The notes beneath the pieces are model-generated. The model did not search any database. It was not told the DNA's origin and saw only the letters and a list, made by a program, of their open reading frames with translations. From assembly GCA_016748015.1 (NCBI GenBank), contig JAAOMT010000523.1, positions 62,001 to 126,000 on the forward strand: DNA of 64,000 nucleotides, read 5' to 3'. The DNA comes from Geosiphon pyriformis (taxonomy: Eukaryota; Glomeromycota; Glomeromycetes; Archaeosporales; Geosiphonaceae). Below are positions 35,900 through 46,779 of the stretch, piece after piece (position 1 is the stretch's first letter; each line of letters begins with the position of its first letter). Position numbers and translations under genes: made by a program.

Positions 35900-37441
35900 G
35901 TGGGTTGGAAATACCTTTAGAAAAGCTTAATTAAGATTAAAATGTGCAACAAATTTATTTGTTTTTTTAGTAATATTTACTGTAATTAAGTCAACAAAAT
36001 TATAACTGACTTTAATTTAATAAATAGTTATTATGTACACAATAGTTTGAATCAAGAAGAAGTCTTTTTATCTCTTCTTTGGCACATATTTTATGATTCT
36101 CTTCTTTGTGAAGTTAAGAGACAAAAAAGTGTATGTGAATATAAGTTGAGTTCTTATTTCATTTCAAAAAATAATTACATAAAATTTAGAGCTGGTTTGT
36201 CTTTTTTTTTTACTGTTGAGATGTTTGTCAATAATACAGTTTGGATTAGTAGTAGTCAAAGTACCACTCAACATATTTTTAATATTGTCAGTGAATTTTT
36301 TTGGATCAATAATATTTCTATCAATACTAACAAGACTGTGACCATCCTTATTAATTGCAGAGTTGTCAATCCTACTTTGTTTATTAGTGACTTGCCTATT
36401 TCTATTGCCAAAAAAGGGGAATTTCATTGATACCTGGGTGTTTTTTTGTCAACTAAGAGGCTTTTAAAGCCTAATTTGGCCAAGACACATTTTGATGTTC
36501 ATTTTTTTACCAACTTTGTGCTAAGAAAGACCATCTCAGATAAGCAGTTTTTATATTTGGTGTTAGCCGTTTTCTATCCTGTTGTCAACTACAGAATGCA
36601 ATTTAACTTCATTTCTATTGGTGTGTATAATAAGTGAGATGTTCTGATCCATAAAGGCCTGAAATCAAAATCTGGTTTGTCTCTTGATTTTCCAAGTAAT
36701 ACAATCTATTATTCTTCCTTTTATGGTTTGAAAACTTTTAAATAAGTTCAATCTGAGAGTAAATTGGCATTGCTTATAAGCTTTGTAAACTCTAATGGTA
36801 TTTTGGATTATTTGTTTTCTCACAGATCTTATGACTTGCAAGTTTTGTATTGGCACTCTATTCACTTCTTGAATTTTCCAGTTTGTACTTAAGTTAATTC
36901 TTCTAATAACTTTTTAACAGGAATGGTCTGTATTTTTCTTGATTACAATTTGTTTCTGGGTGGTCCTATGTACAATGCTTTTTATTTTCAGAGTGGAGTG
37001 CCCATGTTAACTGTTTTTGGTAAGTTTAAATTTCTTAAGCTTTTTTCTTTACTCTGACATTATGGTATTCCTTTCATGAATTAGCTTTATGATAATTATG
37101 ATGATATTTTTGATTGAAAAACCTTCAGACAGTGGAAAAGATTGGATCTTTGTGGCTCTATTCCTGACTGGTTTAGTCTTTTTGTTGCCTTCCTTAATAA
37201 CATGTTTTCTTCTTCCCTTATCCTTCTTTTTTTGAAAATGATATTGGTCTTTTGAATGTTTTTGAGTCTTATAAGTGTAAATTAATTAGTAATTAACTGT
37301 CTTGTATTAATGCTGGTAGTTTGTTTGTTTACATGGATGAGTCTCTGAAAGAGTTAAGCACTATTGCCAGAAAGGTTGGCATTACAGTCTTTTTTGATAA
37401 CATTGATTTGGGTTTGGGTGTTGAAGTTTCTGGTTTGATGT
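35900..37441 (+). mobile_element. LINE-3, segment 1 (RT to RNase H), cut by element F
   Basis: This plus-strand LINE ORF2 starts within RT motif A region next to element E. It reads 'KSLIKIKMCNKFI', then 36047-36430 with the catalytic box decayed to 'FVNNTVW' (both Asp changed to Asn), and continues through the connection region to the RNase H start ('SLFVYMDESL' near 37320-37350). It is interrupted at 37441 by element F. It resumes at 40937 in 'STLMKLQAIALAFE', matching 'STLVELQIIALALK' of LINE-2. Confidence 0.8.
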
Positions 37442-38339
37442 TGTTACTCATAGAATATAAGAATTAAATATTAGTACATAAATTAACCAATCACAATAGA
37501 CATAATAAAAATGAAATTCTAGAATTTCTTTTAGAAGAATTACAGGATTCCCATATAAAGAATTACAGAATTTCTAGAATTCCAAGATTTCTGGCTAGAG
37601 AATTGAAAAATTTAAGGAATCTCATATAACATAAATTATATATATATAGTGAGAGTATTAAAAGCAAAAAAAGCAATTCCAGGAGAATTCAATAGAGTTT
37701 TATTAATTTAGAACAATCCTCTTTCTTCTTTATTTATTAACCCTCATTTCAAAGATAGTTGCTATCAACCAAAATGGAATTATATAAATAAAATATTTCT
37801 TCAATTCTTTAAATCCATGTTATTGTCATTTGTTTGAGAATCTAATTACTTTTCTATTTATTAACACTTCATGTTGATAAAATCCAACACTTAATCATAT
37901 TAGAACAATAACTCTTAATCATAGCTATTGACAGGATACTAATTTTTTATTTTTTTTCATTTTCATTTATTTTCATTTATTTTTTTTTGTTTGTTAATTT
38001 ACTACTGATTAAAAAAATTAAGCACTGAGTAATTGACGTCAAGAATAGCCTGGTAAAAGACTCCAAAGGAAAAGTATAAAGTTTGATAATTTAAGGATAG
38101 CTTACCAGAAGGACATCTCTGTCAGATTACTGGCCATTACACTGAGAAAAAAATTTAATAAAATTGTGATTCTGAAAGACTGCTGAAACACTATTGAATC
38201 TCTGTCTATTATACAAAAAACTCAACCACCAAAACCTTTAGATCAACAAAATCTTCAGAAACCAACACCATTTTATTAATTAAGTACCAAGTTATGGATT
38301 TGTTATTTGCTTTGAGATCCCAAATAATCACTTGTAATA
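37442..38339 (+). repeat. 5' LTR of element F (family 1)
   Basis: The LTR is 898 bp, TGTTACTCATAG...CTTGTAATA (last C changed to T). It carries a GAATTC-type U3 array at about 37505-37630 and a TATATATATAG box near 37632. Confidence 0.85.
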
Positions 38340-38449
38340 TTTGGTGCTCTCTGTGAGATATAATTTAACAGAAAACCAGTACTAACAACAACTATACAGA
38401 AAAGTGGCAGACCAAAAAAAAACAAGAGAAAATCATTTAAAATTTGCAA

Positions 38450-39330
38450 AATCCTTATTTTACTATTATTTTTGAAAAACTCATTAAATTGAAACTCAGA
38501 TTATTTAAAACCTGAGCATTAAAATCCTGAATATTCAAAACTTACTTTTGATAAAAAATCATTAAATTCAAACTCTAATTATTCAAGACTTAATTGTTAA
38601 AACCCTGAACATTCAAAAATTACCATTGATAAATTCATTAAAACTTGTTAAATTAAAAACTTCAATTATTCAACCTGATTATTAAAACCCCAAACATTCA
38701 AAACTTACCTTTGAAAAAAAAAAATTTGTTAAATTCAAACTCTGATTATTCAAGACCTGATTTTTAAAACCCCAAACATTCAAAAATTACCATTGATAAA
38801 TTCATTAAAATCCCAAACATTCAAAAATTACTGTTGATAAACTTGTTAAATTTTGTTAAATTAAAAACTCTAATTATCCAAACATTTGAAACTTATCATT
38901 AATAAATTCGTTAAAAATTCATTAAATTAAAACTCCAATTATTCAAGACCTAATTGTTAAAACTCCAAACATTCAAAACATACTGTTTATAAATTTGTTA
39001 AAAACTCATTAAATTAAAACTTCAATTATTCAAGACCTGATTATTAAAACCCTGAACATTTGAAAATTACTGTTGATAAACTTATTAAAACTTGTTAAAT
39101 TAAAACTCCAATTATTCAAAGCCTGATCATTAAAATCCTGAATATTTGAAACTTATCTTTGATAAATTTGTTAAAAAACTTGTTAAATTAAAACTCCAAT
39201 TATTCAAAACCTGATTGTTAAAACCCTGAACATTTGAAACTTATCTTTAATAAATTTGTTAAAACTTGTTAAAATTTTGATTATTTAAAACCTGATCATT
39301 CAAAAATCCAAACATTTGAAACCCAATAAT
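38450..39330 (+). repeat. Tandem repeats of about 88 bp in element F
   Basis: There are about nine diverged copies of a unit containing TTGTTAAATTAAAACTCCAA, ATTATTCAA, AACCTGATTGTTAAAACC, CTGAACATTTGAAACTTA and GATAAATTTGTTAAAA. No protein is encoded. The block occupies the place of gag. Confidence 0.75.
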
Positions 39331-39633
39331 TCTAACTCTGCTATCATACAAAAAAACTTATCATCAATAAAACTCGTTAAACCTCTAGCAATTTAAACTC
39401 CAGGAATTATTCAAAAACCCAAACATTCGAAGTTCGATAAATTCCAAACACCATTATCATACAAAAAAACTTACCTCTAATAGCCCAATAAAACCTAATT
39501 TCTACAGTACCAATAAATCAACAAAACTTACTTGATAGTCCTAAGTCAGAATATTGAAATATAGTCATAATCCACTTCCATGCATCATATATTTAAAGAA
39601 GAGCCAATTAGCAAGAACAAATAGGAATCAGAA

Positions 39634-39837
39634 TTGAAATTTAATCCCAATTCAAATCCCACTAATGATAACAATGATTCAAACTCTGCTAATAACAGCA
39701 ATAATTTAAACTCTACTAATGATAGCAATAATTCAAACTCCACTAATGACAATAACAATTCAAATTCCATTAATAACAATGACAATTCAAACTCCATTAA
39801 CAACAATTCAAACTCCACTTCAAATACTGAATGATAT
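39634..39837 (+). other. Asn/Ser-rich codon repeat in element F
   Basis: This open frame of about 66 codons is made almost only of Asn, Ser, Asp and Thr, arising from AAT/AAC/TCA/ACT repeats. It may be a degenerate leftover of the Gln/Asn-rich part of Gag or Pol or simple expansion. It is unlikely to be an independent gene. Confidence 0.4.
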
Positions 39838-39889
39838 ATCATGTTTCTAGATCTTACAATAGAGCAGAAATTAACTTAATTCAATAATA

Positions 39890-40082
39890 ATAATAAGGGC
39901 ATTATGTCTAAACATGCACATAATACAGATATAAAATTTGAACTTATATATTCTGGACAGACTACTATAGTTAAAAATCCCAGTCACATATAAAATTAGA
40001 TTTAAAAATAGCAATAAAAATTACAGCAACAACATTGATACAAAAGAAAAATTTAGAAGATTTTACAGAAGCTCAATATTAA
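39890..40082 (+). pseudogene. dUTPase motif 1 remnant in element F
   Basis: Translation gives 'GIMSKHAHNTDIKFELIYSG' and then, after a small shift, 'IKLDLKIAIKI'. This aligns with 'GIIPERAHPTDAGFDLRYLE' and 'INLKIAVEI' of element C. It then jumps within about 20 residues to an ending 'EAQY' plus stop that mirrors the last residues of ORF3 ('RAQF' plus stop). Element F thus looks like a Gypsy element deleted from inside dUTPase to the end of ORF3. Confidence 0.65.
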
Positions 40083-40094
40083 AGGAAAGAATAA

Positions 40095-40936
40095 TGTTAC
40101 TCATAGAATATAGGAATTAAATATTAGTACATAAATTAGCCAATTAGAATAAAAGTAGTAAAAGTGGAATTTCAGGATTCTTCTTAAAGAAATTACAGAA
40201 TTTCTGGAATTCCAGAATTCCTGGCTAGAGAATTGAGGAATTTAAGAAATTTCATATAACATAAATTATATATATATAGTGAGAGTGTTAAAAGCAGAAA
40301 AAACAATTCCAGGAGAATTCAATAGAGTTTTATTAATTTAGAATAATTCTCTTTCTTTTTTATTTATTAACCTTTATTTTAAGGATAGTTACTATTAACC
40401 AAAATAGAATTATATAAATAAAATATTTCTTTAATTTTTCAAATTCATGTTATTGTCATTTGTTTAAGAATCTAATCACTCTTCCATTTATCAACACTTT
40501 ATGTTGATAAAATCCAACACTTAACCATACTGAAACAATAGCTCTTGATTACAGCTATTAACAAAATACTAATTTTTTATTTTTTTTCATTTTTTTTTAT
40601 TTTTTTTTATTTCCTTTTGTTTGTTAATTTACTACTGATTAAAGAGATTAAGCACTGAGTAATTGACATCAAAGATAGCCTGGTAAAAGACTCCAAAGAA
40701 AGAGTATAAAGTTTGATAATTTAAGAATAACTTACCAAAAAAACAAGAAATTCGACAGAATTGCAATTCCAGAAGGCTACTGAAACACTATTGAATCTCT
40801 GTTTATTATACAAAAAACTCAATCACCAAAACCTTTAGATCAACAAAACCTTTAGAAACCAACACCATTTTATCAATTGAGCACCAAGTTACAAGTTTGT
40901 TATTTGCTTTGAGACCCTAAATAATTACTTGTAACA
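40095..40936 (+). repeat. 3' LTR of element F (family 1)
   Basis: The LTR is 842 bp, TGTTACTCATAG...CTTGTAACA. It is 56 bp shorter than the 5' LTR because of internal length changes. It is followed by the ATGT target duplication and LINE-3 sequence. Confidence 0.85.
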
Positions 40937-42235
40937 ATGTTTTCTACTTTAATGAAATTACAAGCTATTGCATTGGCTTTTGAGTGTGTTTCTCTTTTTA
41001 GTTCAGTTTACTTATTTTTAGATAGTTAGGCTGCTTTAAATATGTATAAGTCAGAATTACATTTGGTGTGTTCAGATTTTTATAATTAGTGTTAAGTAAA
41101 GTGTTAGTACATTATAGACATTGTTTGTAGCAAGAATTTAAGGATTGAATAACACAAAATGAAGAATTACTTGGGTGTTTTGGGAAATAAACATGTTAAT
41201 GCTTTTGCTACTGCTGCCTCTCTCTCTGTTTAATACCTTTTCTCTTCTTCTGTTTAAGAGGTTATTGGATTATGGCTGATGATGATATTGTTTCTGATAA
41301 CTCTAGACATTTTGTTTTTAATATTTTTAGATCTGTTCATTATGTGTACTGAAAGGTTGGTTTTGGTTCTAAAGTTCTGATAAGTGTTTTGCTTTCAAAC
41401 ATTGACTAGTTTAGTTCTTCTTTGGTATGGCATCCTAATTTACATATGGCTGTGGGTTTTACAAGCAAACTTTCTGTTGGCATATGTACTTATTTTATAA
41501 AGACTTTGCATTATTGGCTGTCTGTTGCTATTTGGAAGTACTTGTATAACAAATGTTATTCTAATATATTGTATTTGTACTGTAGTGAGGTCAAAATTTC
41601 TGATTATGTGTTCTCTTGTGGAGCTGACAGTTCTGCCTGTTGTCAATTGTTTAATGTCCATGCAGCTTATTGGGGAGTGTTTATTGGTTTTCCTTACTCC
41701 TCTTCTTGTATATCTCAGTTTTTGTTGTCTTGTGCCTTTGACACCTCTGTATATATGGCTTTTTATAAAAATTTTGTTTTTAAAAATTAGCTCTATAAGA
41801 TTGTTTCTGTTTTCTAAGATCCCAAAATTGTGAGTTAAAAAGTTGTAGAGTTTTTGTGTGCTTTTTGTTTCACCTTTAGGGATGATATTTGGTTGGTCTG
41901 TATTAAGTATTGTGCTTTTATGAAGAAGAATAAGCTGATTTCACTTGATGATTTGGCTCCTATTTTAGTTTCTGGATTTTTTTTGGGGCTTTTTGCTGGT
42001 GTTATCAAGTTGCTTGGGATTGCTAAGACATTTGGTGTTTGTTTTGGTTTTTGTAAGTCTTGTTTATTTTTTTTAGGTATTAGTGACATGACTTTAGTTT
42101 CTATAATTGTTTAGTATTGTTCTAATTGATCTAAATGACTAGTTACATATAGAAAAAGTGTAATTGACACCTAGTTTAGATTACTTATATATGATATATA
42201 ATACTAGATAGTATTTGGACCTTACTCATAAAACC
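40937..42235 (+). mobile_element. LINE-3, segment 2 (RNase H end, finger, 3' UTR)
   Basis: LINE-3 continues after element F with the rest of the RNase H-like domain, 41422-41790 ('WHPNLHMAVGFTSKLS'), a finger with first Cys changed ('YLYCSEVKISDYVFSC'), the C-terminal domain (41854-42114) and the 3' UTR, ending in an A run at about 42235-42250. Breaks include stops near 41786 and 41833. Confidence 0.8.
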
Positions 42236-45200
42236 TAATAAAAAAAAACATTTTATTAATTCTTAAAAAATTTAATACAAATTTATAATTACAAATTTTA
42301 ATTATAATTTTAAAATATTATTTTTATAAAAAAACCAAAAAAAAACTTATTTAAAAATTTATTATATTATATACAAAAAACACAATATAAATTTATTAAA
42401 AATTGTATTATTCTTAATAATAAAACCAAAAAATATAAAATATAAAATATAAAATATTATTATCTTATTATTTTTATTTTTAACTTTAAATTAATAAGCA
42501 ATTAAAAAAAAACAAAAATTTAAAAAAAATACATAATAAATTCTATTGTTTTAAACTTTATTAAATTAATATTTGAAGTTTTATATGAATTACTAAATAA
42601 AAAATTTTATTAAAAAAAAGATAATATATAAGATTAATTATTTTACAATATTATAAATATTAAATTAGTTTATTAAAAACTTTGTTAAAATATAATTATA
42701 AATTTATTAATATAAAAAAATATTATAAAACTTTAAATTTAATATTTTAGCAATTTTAAAAATTATATTTTTACCAGTTTTTATTTGTTTATTTTTACAA
42801 AAATTTAATTAAATATCTAATAATTTGTTTAAATTTACTAAAATATCAACACTTATATAATTAATATTAAAAAATTCTTTTATATTTAAGATATTATATT
42901 ATTAATTAGTAATATAAAGACAAAAAAATTATTAATTGTTTTTTTTGTTTTTTTTGAGTTTTTTAAATTGTTGTTTTAATTATAAAACTATTTATTAAAA
43001 AATTAACTAAGTTTTAATTAATATATTTCTTAAAGTTAATATTTAAGTAATCAGAATTTAAATCAAAAATAAAAACTTTTATTTTATTAAATTTGTTTTT
43101 AATTTAAAATTTAATATTGTTTTTAATTTTGTTTTAGTATAAATATTAAGTTGTTAATATCTTTATACTATTTTACAATATTTTTTTAATATTATATATA
43201 ACAATTTTTTAAATTAAGTTAATTGTTAAAAAATAAATAAATTATTATTAATATATATTTATTTAACTTGAACTATTTTAATAAAACTTGTAAATTTAGT
43301 TATTTTGGTTTTAAAGTTTTTTTTTTTTTTAATTATTTTAATGAGTGAAGTCCAAATGCAACCTATTTAAAGTTATTTAATTTAAAAACAAAAATATTAA
43401 AAGCATTAATATTTTAAAATAACAAATTATTAAATTTAATTAAAAATATATTAACAAATAAAAAAATTATTTATAATTATATTTAAACCAAAAAATAAAG
43501 CAAAAAAACCAATAAAAAATTTTTAAAATATTTATTTTAGTTTTTAAAAAAAAAAATTTAATTACTAAATAAATTTAATATTTGTAAATAAACCAATATC
43601 AAAAAAACCAATTATAAATTTATTAAATATTTTTAATTTATTATTTAATTTGAAACTTGGCTAAAAAACTATTTAAATTTAAATATAAGAAAAAAATATT
43701 TTTTTTAAAATAAAAATTAAAAAATTAAGTATAATTAATTTTTAAAAGCATATATTTATAAAATTTTTTAAATAGACTTTTAAAAAAATCATATTTTAAT
43801 TTAAAATATTTAAAATATAAATAATTTTTACAGTAAACCAAATTTAATTTAGTTCATAATAAATTAATTTTACCAAAAACAAAAATTATGTAATAGGTTT
43901 TTTTCAAAAAATTTCAAACTTAAAACAAATAATAACATATTTTATTTTATTTTTTATAATAAATATAAAATTAATAACATATATTTTTTTACTAATTTTA
44001 TTTAAAATTATGTATAATAATATTTATAAGTAAAGTTAACAACACAATTTTAAATTTATTTTTTTGTTTTTAAGTTATTTAATTTTTATTAATTTTAGTT
44101 ATATATATTAAATTTTTGTTAATTAAAAAAAATTACTTAAAAATTAACAAATTAATTTGATTTAATTTAACAAACTTTATTATAGTTTAATTAATTATAA
44201 TTAGATTAATATTATCTTATTAAACTTAAATAAAGTTAAAAAATTGTTTTTTTTTTAATTTAAATAAATTTTTAGTTTTTTAAATTGCTGTTTATTAAGA
44301 TTTTTTTTTAATAATTATTTTTTTTGGTTTTTTTAGATATAAATATAGATTTAATAATTTTAAAAAGATAATAATCTTTTAAAACTATTAATTATTTGTA
44401 TTTTTGTTATAAATATTTTTATTAAAATATTAATATTTAAAACATAAAATTTTTTAATATGAACTTTTATTTTTTTTGTATTTATTTTTGTTTTTAAAGT
44501 GTTTATTTAAAAATTAAATAAAATTTTACTTTTACTGTTTATATTATAATTATTATTAGCTATTAAAAAACTGTTTGTTTTTTTTTAAAGTCAATTTTTA
44601 TGTTTAAAAATTATTTAACATTAACCAAAAATTTGTATAAAAATAAATTATCTTTATTATTTAAATATCTAATATTTTTAACTATGTTTTTTAAATTTTA
44701 TATAAAAATATTATTAACAAAATTATAAATAATTTCTTATATTAACTTTTTTTTAGTTATATTATAATCAATAATAACTATTAAGTTTAAAATAAAAAGA
44801 TTATTGTTTTGTAAAATATTAAAAAAAATAGAACAAAAACAAAAAATTAGTTATTTTTTGTGAAATTTAGAACATAGAAAAAAAAGTTTTTTTTATTTAT
44901 TAATTAATTATAATTATTTTTAAAAATATATTATTATATTTTTAAATAAGTTTTAATATTATTACTATTAAAATAAATACTTTAAAAAAAGTTATATTTA
45001 ATAAAATTTATAATTAAACTTATTGGTTTTTTAATAATTTTAATTATAAAAAACAGATTTAATACAAAATTATATATTTAGTTAATTTTAAATTACTATT
45101 ATTGTTAATTTGGTTTTTAATTGGCTTAAATAATTAATTATATTATATATAATACAATTTAATTTATAATATTTAAATAATTAATAATTAAATTATTTTT

Positions 45201-45690
45201 GAATAATAATAAAAACAAGATAAAAATATAAATATACAACTTTTAAGCAATTTAATATAAAATCTGTTTTTAAAAACATAATAAATTAATAAAAGTTTTT
45301 TTTATACAAATAAGCCAATAATAATTTTTTTTAAAATTCATTTTTTAATTATATCAATTTAATTCAGTCTATTTTAATATTATAAAAAATAAATACAAAG
45401 TTTAATGTTTTTTTAAATTTAAAGTATATAATAGCAAAAAATTTTTTATATAACTTAACATATCTTTATTAATTATACAAATTTTCTTATTAAATTTTTT
45501 AATTATTTTTATAAATTTTAAATAGTTGAATTTTTTGGCATAAAACTTTCTGCTAATCTTTTTTATTTTAAGTATTTTATTATTTATAGCTTTAACAATA
45601 TACACAATATTTAATTTAATTAAAGTAAACTATTATACAGCTGCTTTATTTGTTATTTTTAATTTGGTATATATATTTTTTTATTAATGC
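42236..45690. other. 3.4-kb extremely AT-rich non-coding block
   Basis: This is nearly pure A and T with long homopolymer runs and many TTTAAA/AATATT words; G and C are rare. No reading frame shows family similarity; the few short frames (for example 45402-45605 on the minus strand) are Lys/Ile/Asn composition artefacts. The other AT-rich spacers in the window look the same. It is probably ancestral AT-rich intergenic DNA or heavily decayed repeats. Confidence 0.7.
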
Positions 45691-45714
45691 TATAACCTAC
45701 GTACGCAAAACACA

Positions 45715-45945
45715 CGTGTTCTACAAATAGGCGTGGCTCAACCTCGACATCGGAAACCAAATCCTTTCCCTGTGTAAGACCACAAAGGAACGCATAAACT
45801 CCACAATCTTAGCAGAGGCCACCTTCATAGACTTAAATACACGAAAAACAAAGCCCTTAACAAGAGCCATGTACACCGGCCAGACACTCACTGGATGACA
45901 GCAGGTGATTAGTATACTTAACAATAATTTTTTGCCCAAGTATTA
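45715..45945 (-). mobile_element. LINE ORF2 C-terminal fragment, CpG-rich
   Basis: The frame at 45721-45939 reads 'MALVKGFVF...MKVASAKIVEFMRSF', matching the LINE-2 C-terminal region 'MAFYKGFIF...LKVASLEIVKFVCSL', but with a short deletion and an unrelated end. Unlike every other LINE copy here it is rich in CG dinucleotides and G+C, so it looks like a recent or unmethylated fragment stranded in AT-rich DNA. Confidence 0.6.
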
Positions 45946-46779
45946 TTAAGTTAAAACTTTGATATAGTTATTTTTACAGTTTTAAAAATTGTTTTTATTA
46001 ATCTTTTTTTGAAAATTACTTTTTAATTTGATTTAATATGTATTAATTACATATTATAATTTTATTACTTTTTGTTATCTTAATTATAACTGATTTGTTT
46101 AATATAAATAGAAATGTAGTTTTTTAAAAATTCAGTAAAAGTTTTTAATAATATTAAATAACTTTTTTAAATTTTTTGGTGCTAATAAAATATTTTAATA
46201 TTTTTTTTTGGCTTAATAATATGGTTTTTAGACTGATTCGAATTTGATGGATTCAAAAGATGGGATGATTTTCACTGTCCCAAAAAAAAAGTTGTGATGC
46301 AATTATCATAAACAAGCTTAATCCTCATTATTTTTGGCTGAACCATTATCTCTCACCCACGTTCAAGAACATTAGGAGTCACCTATCCCAACACCAATTT
46401 CGTGGCTCGGCTTAGAACCTTGAGTGATAAGACTTCTCATCACGCCACCCATTCCCATTAATGTTTACAACAAATATTCGCCTTCCTATGTCTATCAACG
46501 AGCGCTTGTGCTCTTTTTTGCCTGCACCCTTTTTTCGTTGGCGATGAGCTCGAGGCATGAAATGTAACATGATACTTTCCGTTCGAACGGTTCGATGTCG
46601 CATTCATCAAAAATCCTACAAAATTCCAAACTGAGAACTTTCGCTCGAAATATTTATGTGAAGTTCCCAATTATAAATAATAGATTAGACTTAAATTACC
46701 TTTAGTCAATTTGAATCGGAAAACAAGATGTGAGAATTTCTATACTTTTGTTTTTATTATCTGTTATTAAATTCATCAA
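45946..46779. other. Intergenic boundary region, no gene recognised
   Basis: AT-rich sequence to about 46220, then more balanced sequence up to the first gene. Small frames at 46412-46670 on the minus strand have no recognisable family. A perfect 12-bp palindrome, CCGTTCGAACGG, lies at 46580-46591. Nothing else is supported. Confidence 0.5.

Larger units (their letters stand above)
37442..40936 (+). mobile_element. Element F: non-autonomous 3.5-kb LTR retrotransposon
   Basis: LTRs lie at 37442-38339 and 40095-40936, with the primer site (TGGTGCTCTC) at 38342 and a polypurine stretch before 40095. It is flanked by the 4-bp duplication ATGT (37438-37441 and 40937-40940) within LINE-3. The 1.75-kb interior has no gag, RT or integrase. 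It holds tandem repeats of about 88 bp, an Asn/Ser codon-repeat frame and a dUTPase fragment. It would depend on the proteins of a family 1 Gypsy element. Confidence 0.85.

Noticed and set aside
38450-39330. CRISPR-like reading of the regularly repeated block in element F
   Set aside because: Units are diverged along their full length with no constant repeat and variable spacer pattern, and the setting is a eukaryotic LTR element.
39585-39842. Minus-strand frame with repeated LLLMEFE/LLSLVEFE units
   Set aside because: It is the antisense reading of the Asn/Ser codon repeat in element F. The repetition comes from simple sequence.
45402-45605. Lys/Ile-rich 67-codon minus-strand frame in the AT-rich block
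   Set aside because: Amino-acid content is dictated by near-pure A+T composition; there is no evidence of a gene.
46412-46670. Two minus-strand frames of 63 and 70 codons before the kinase-like gene
   Set aside because: Overlapping frames with no start context, introns or family similarity; probably chance frames in more GC-balanced DNA.
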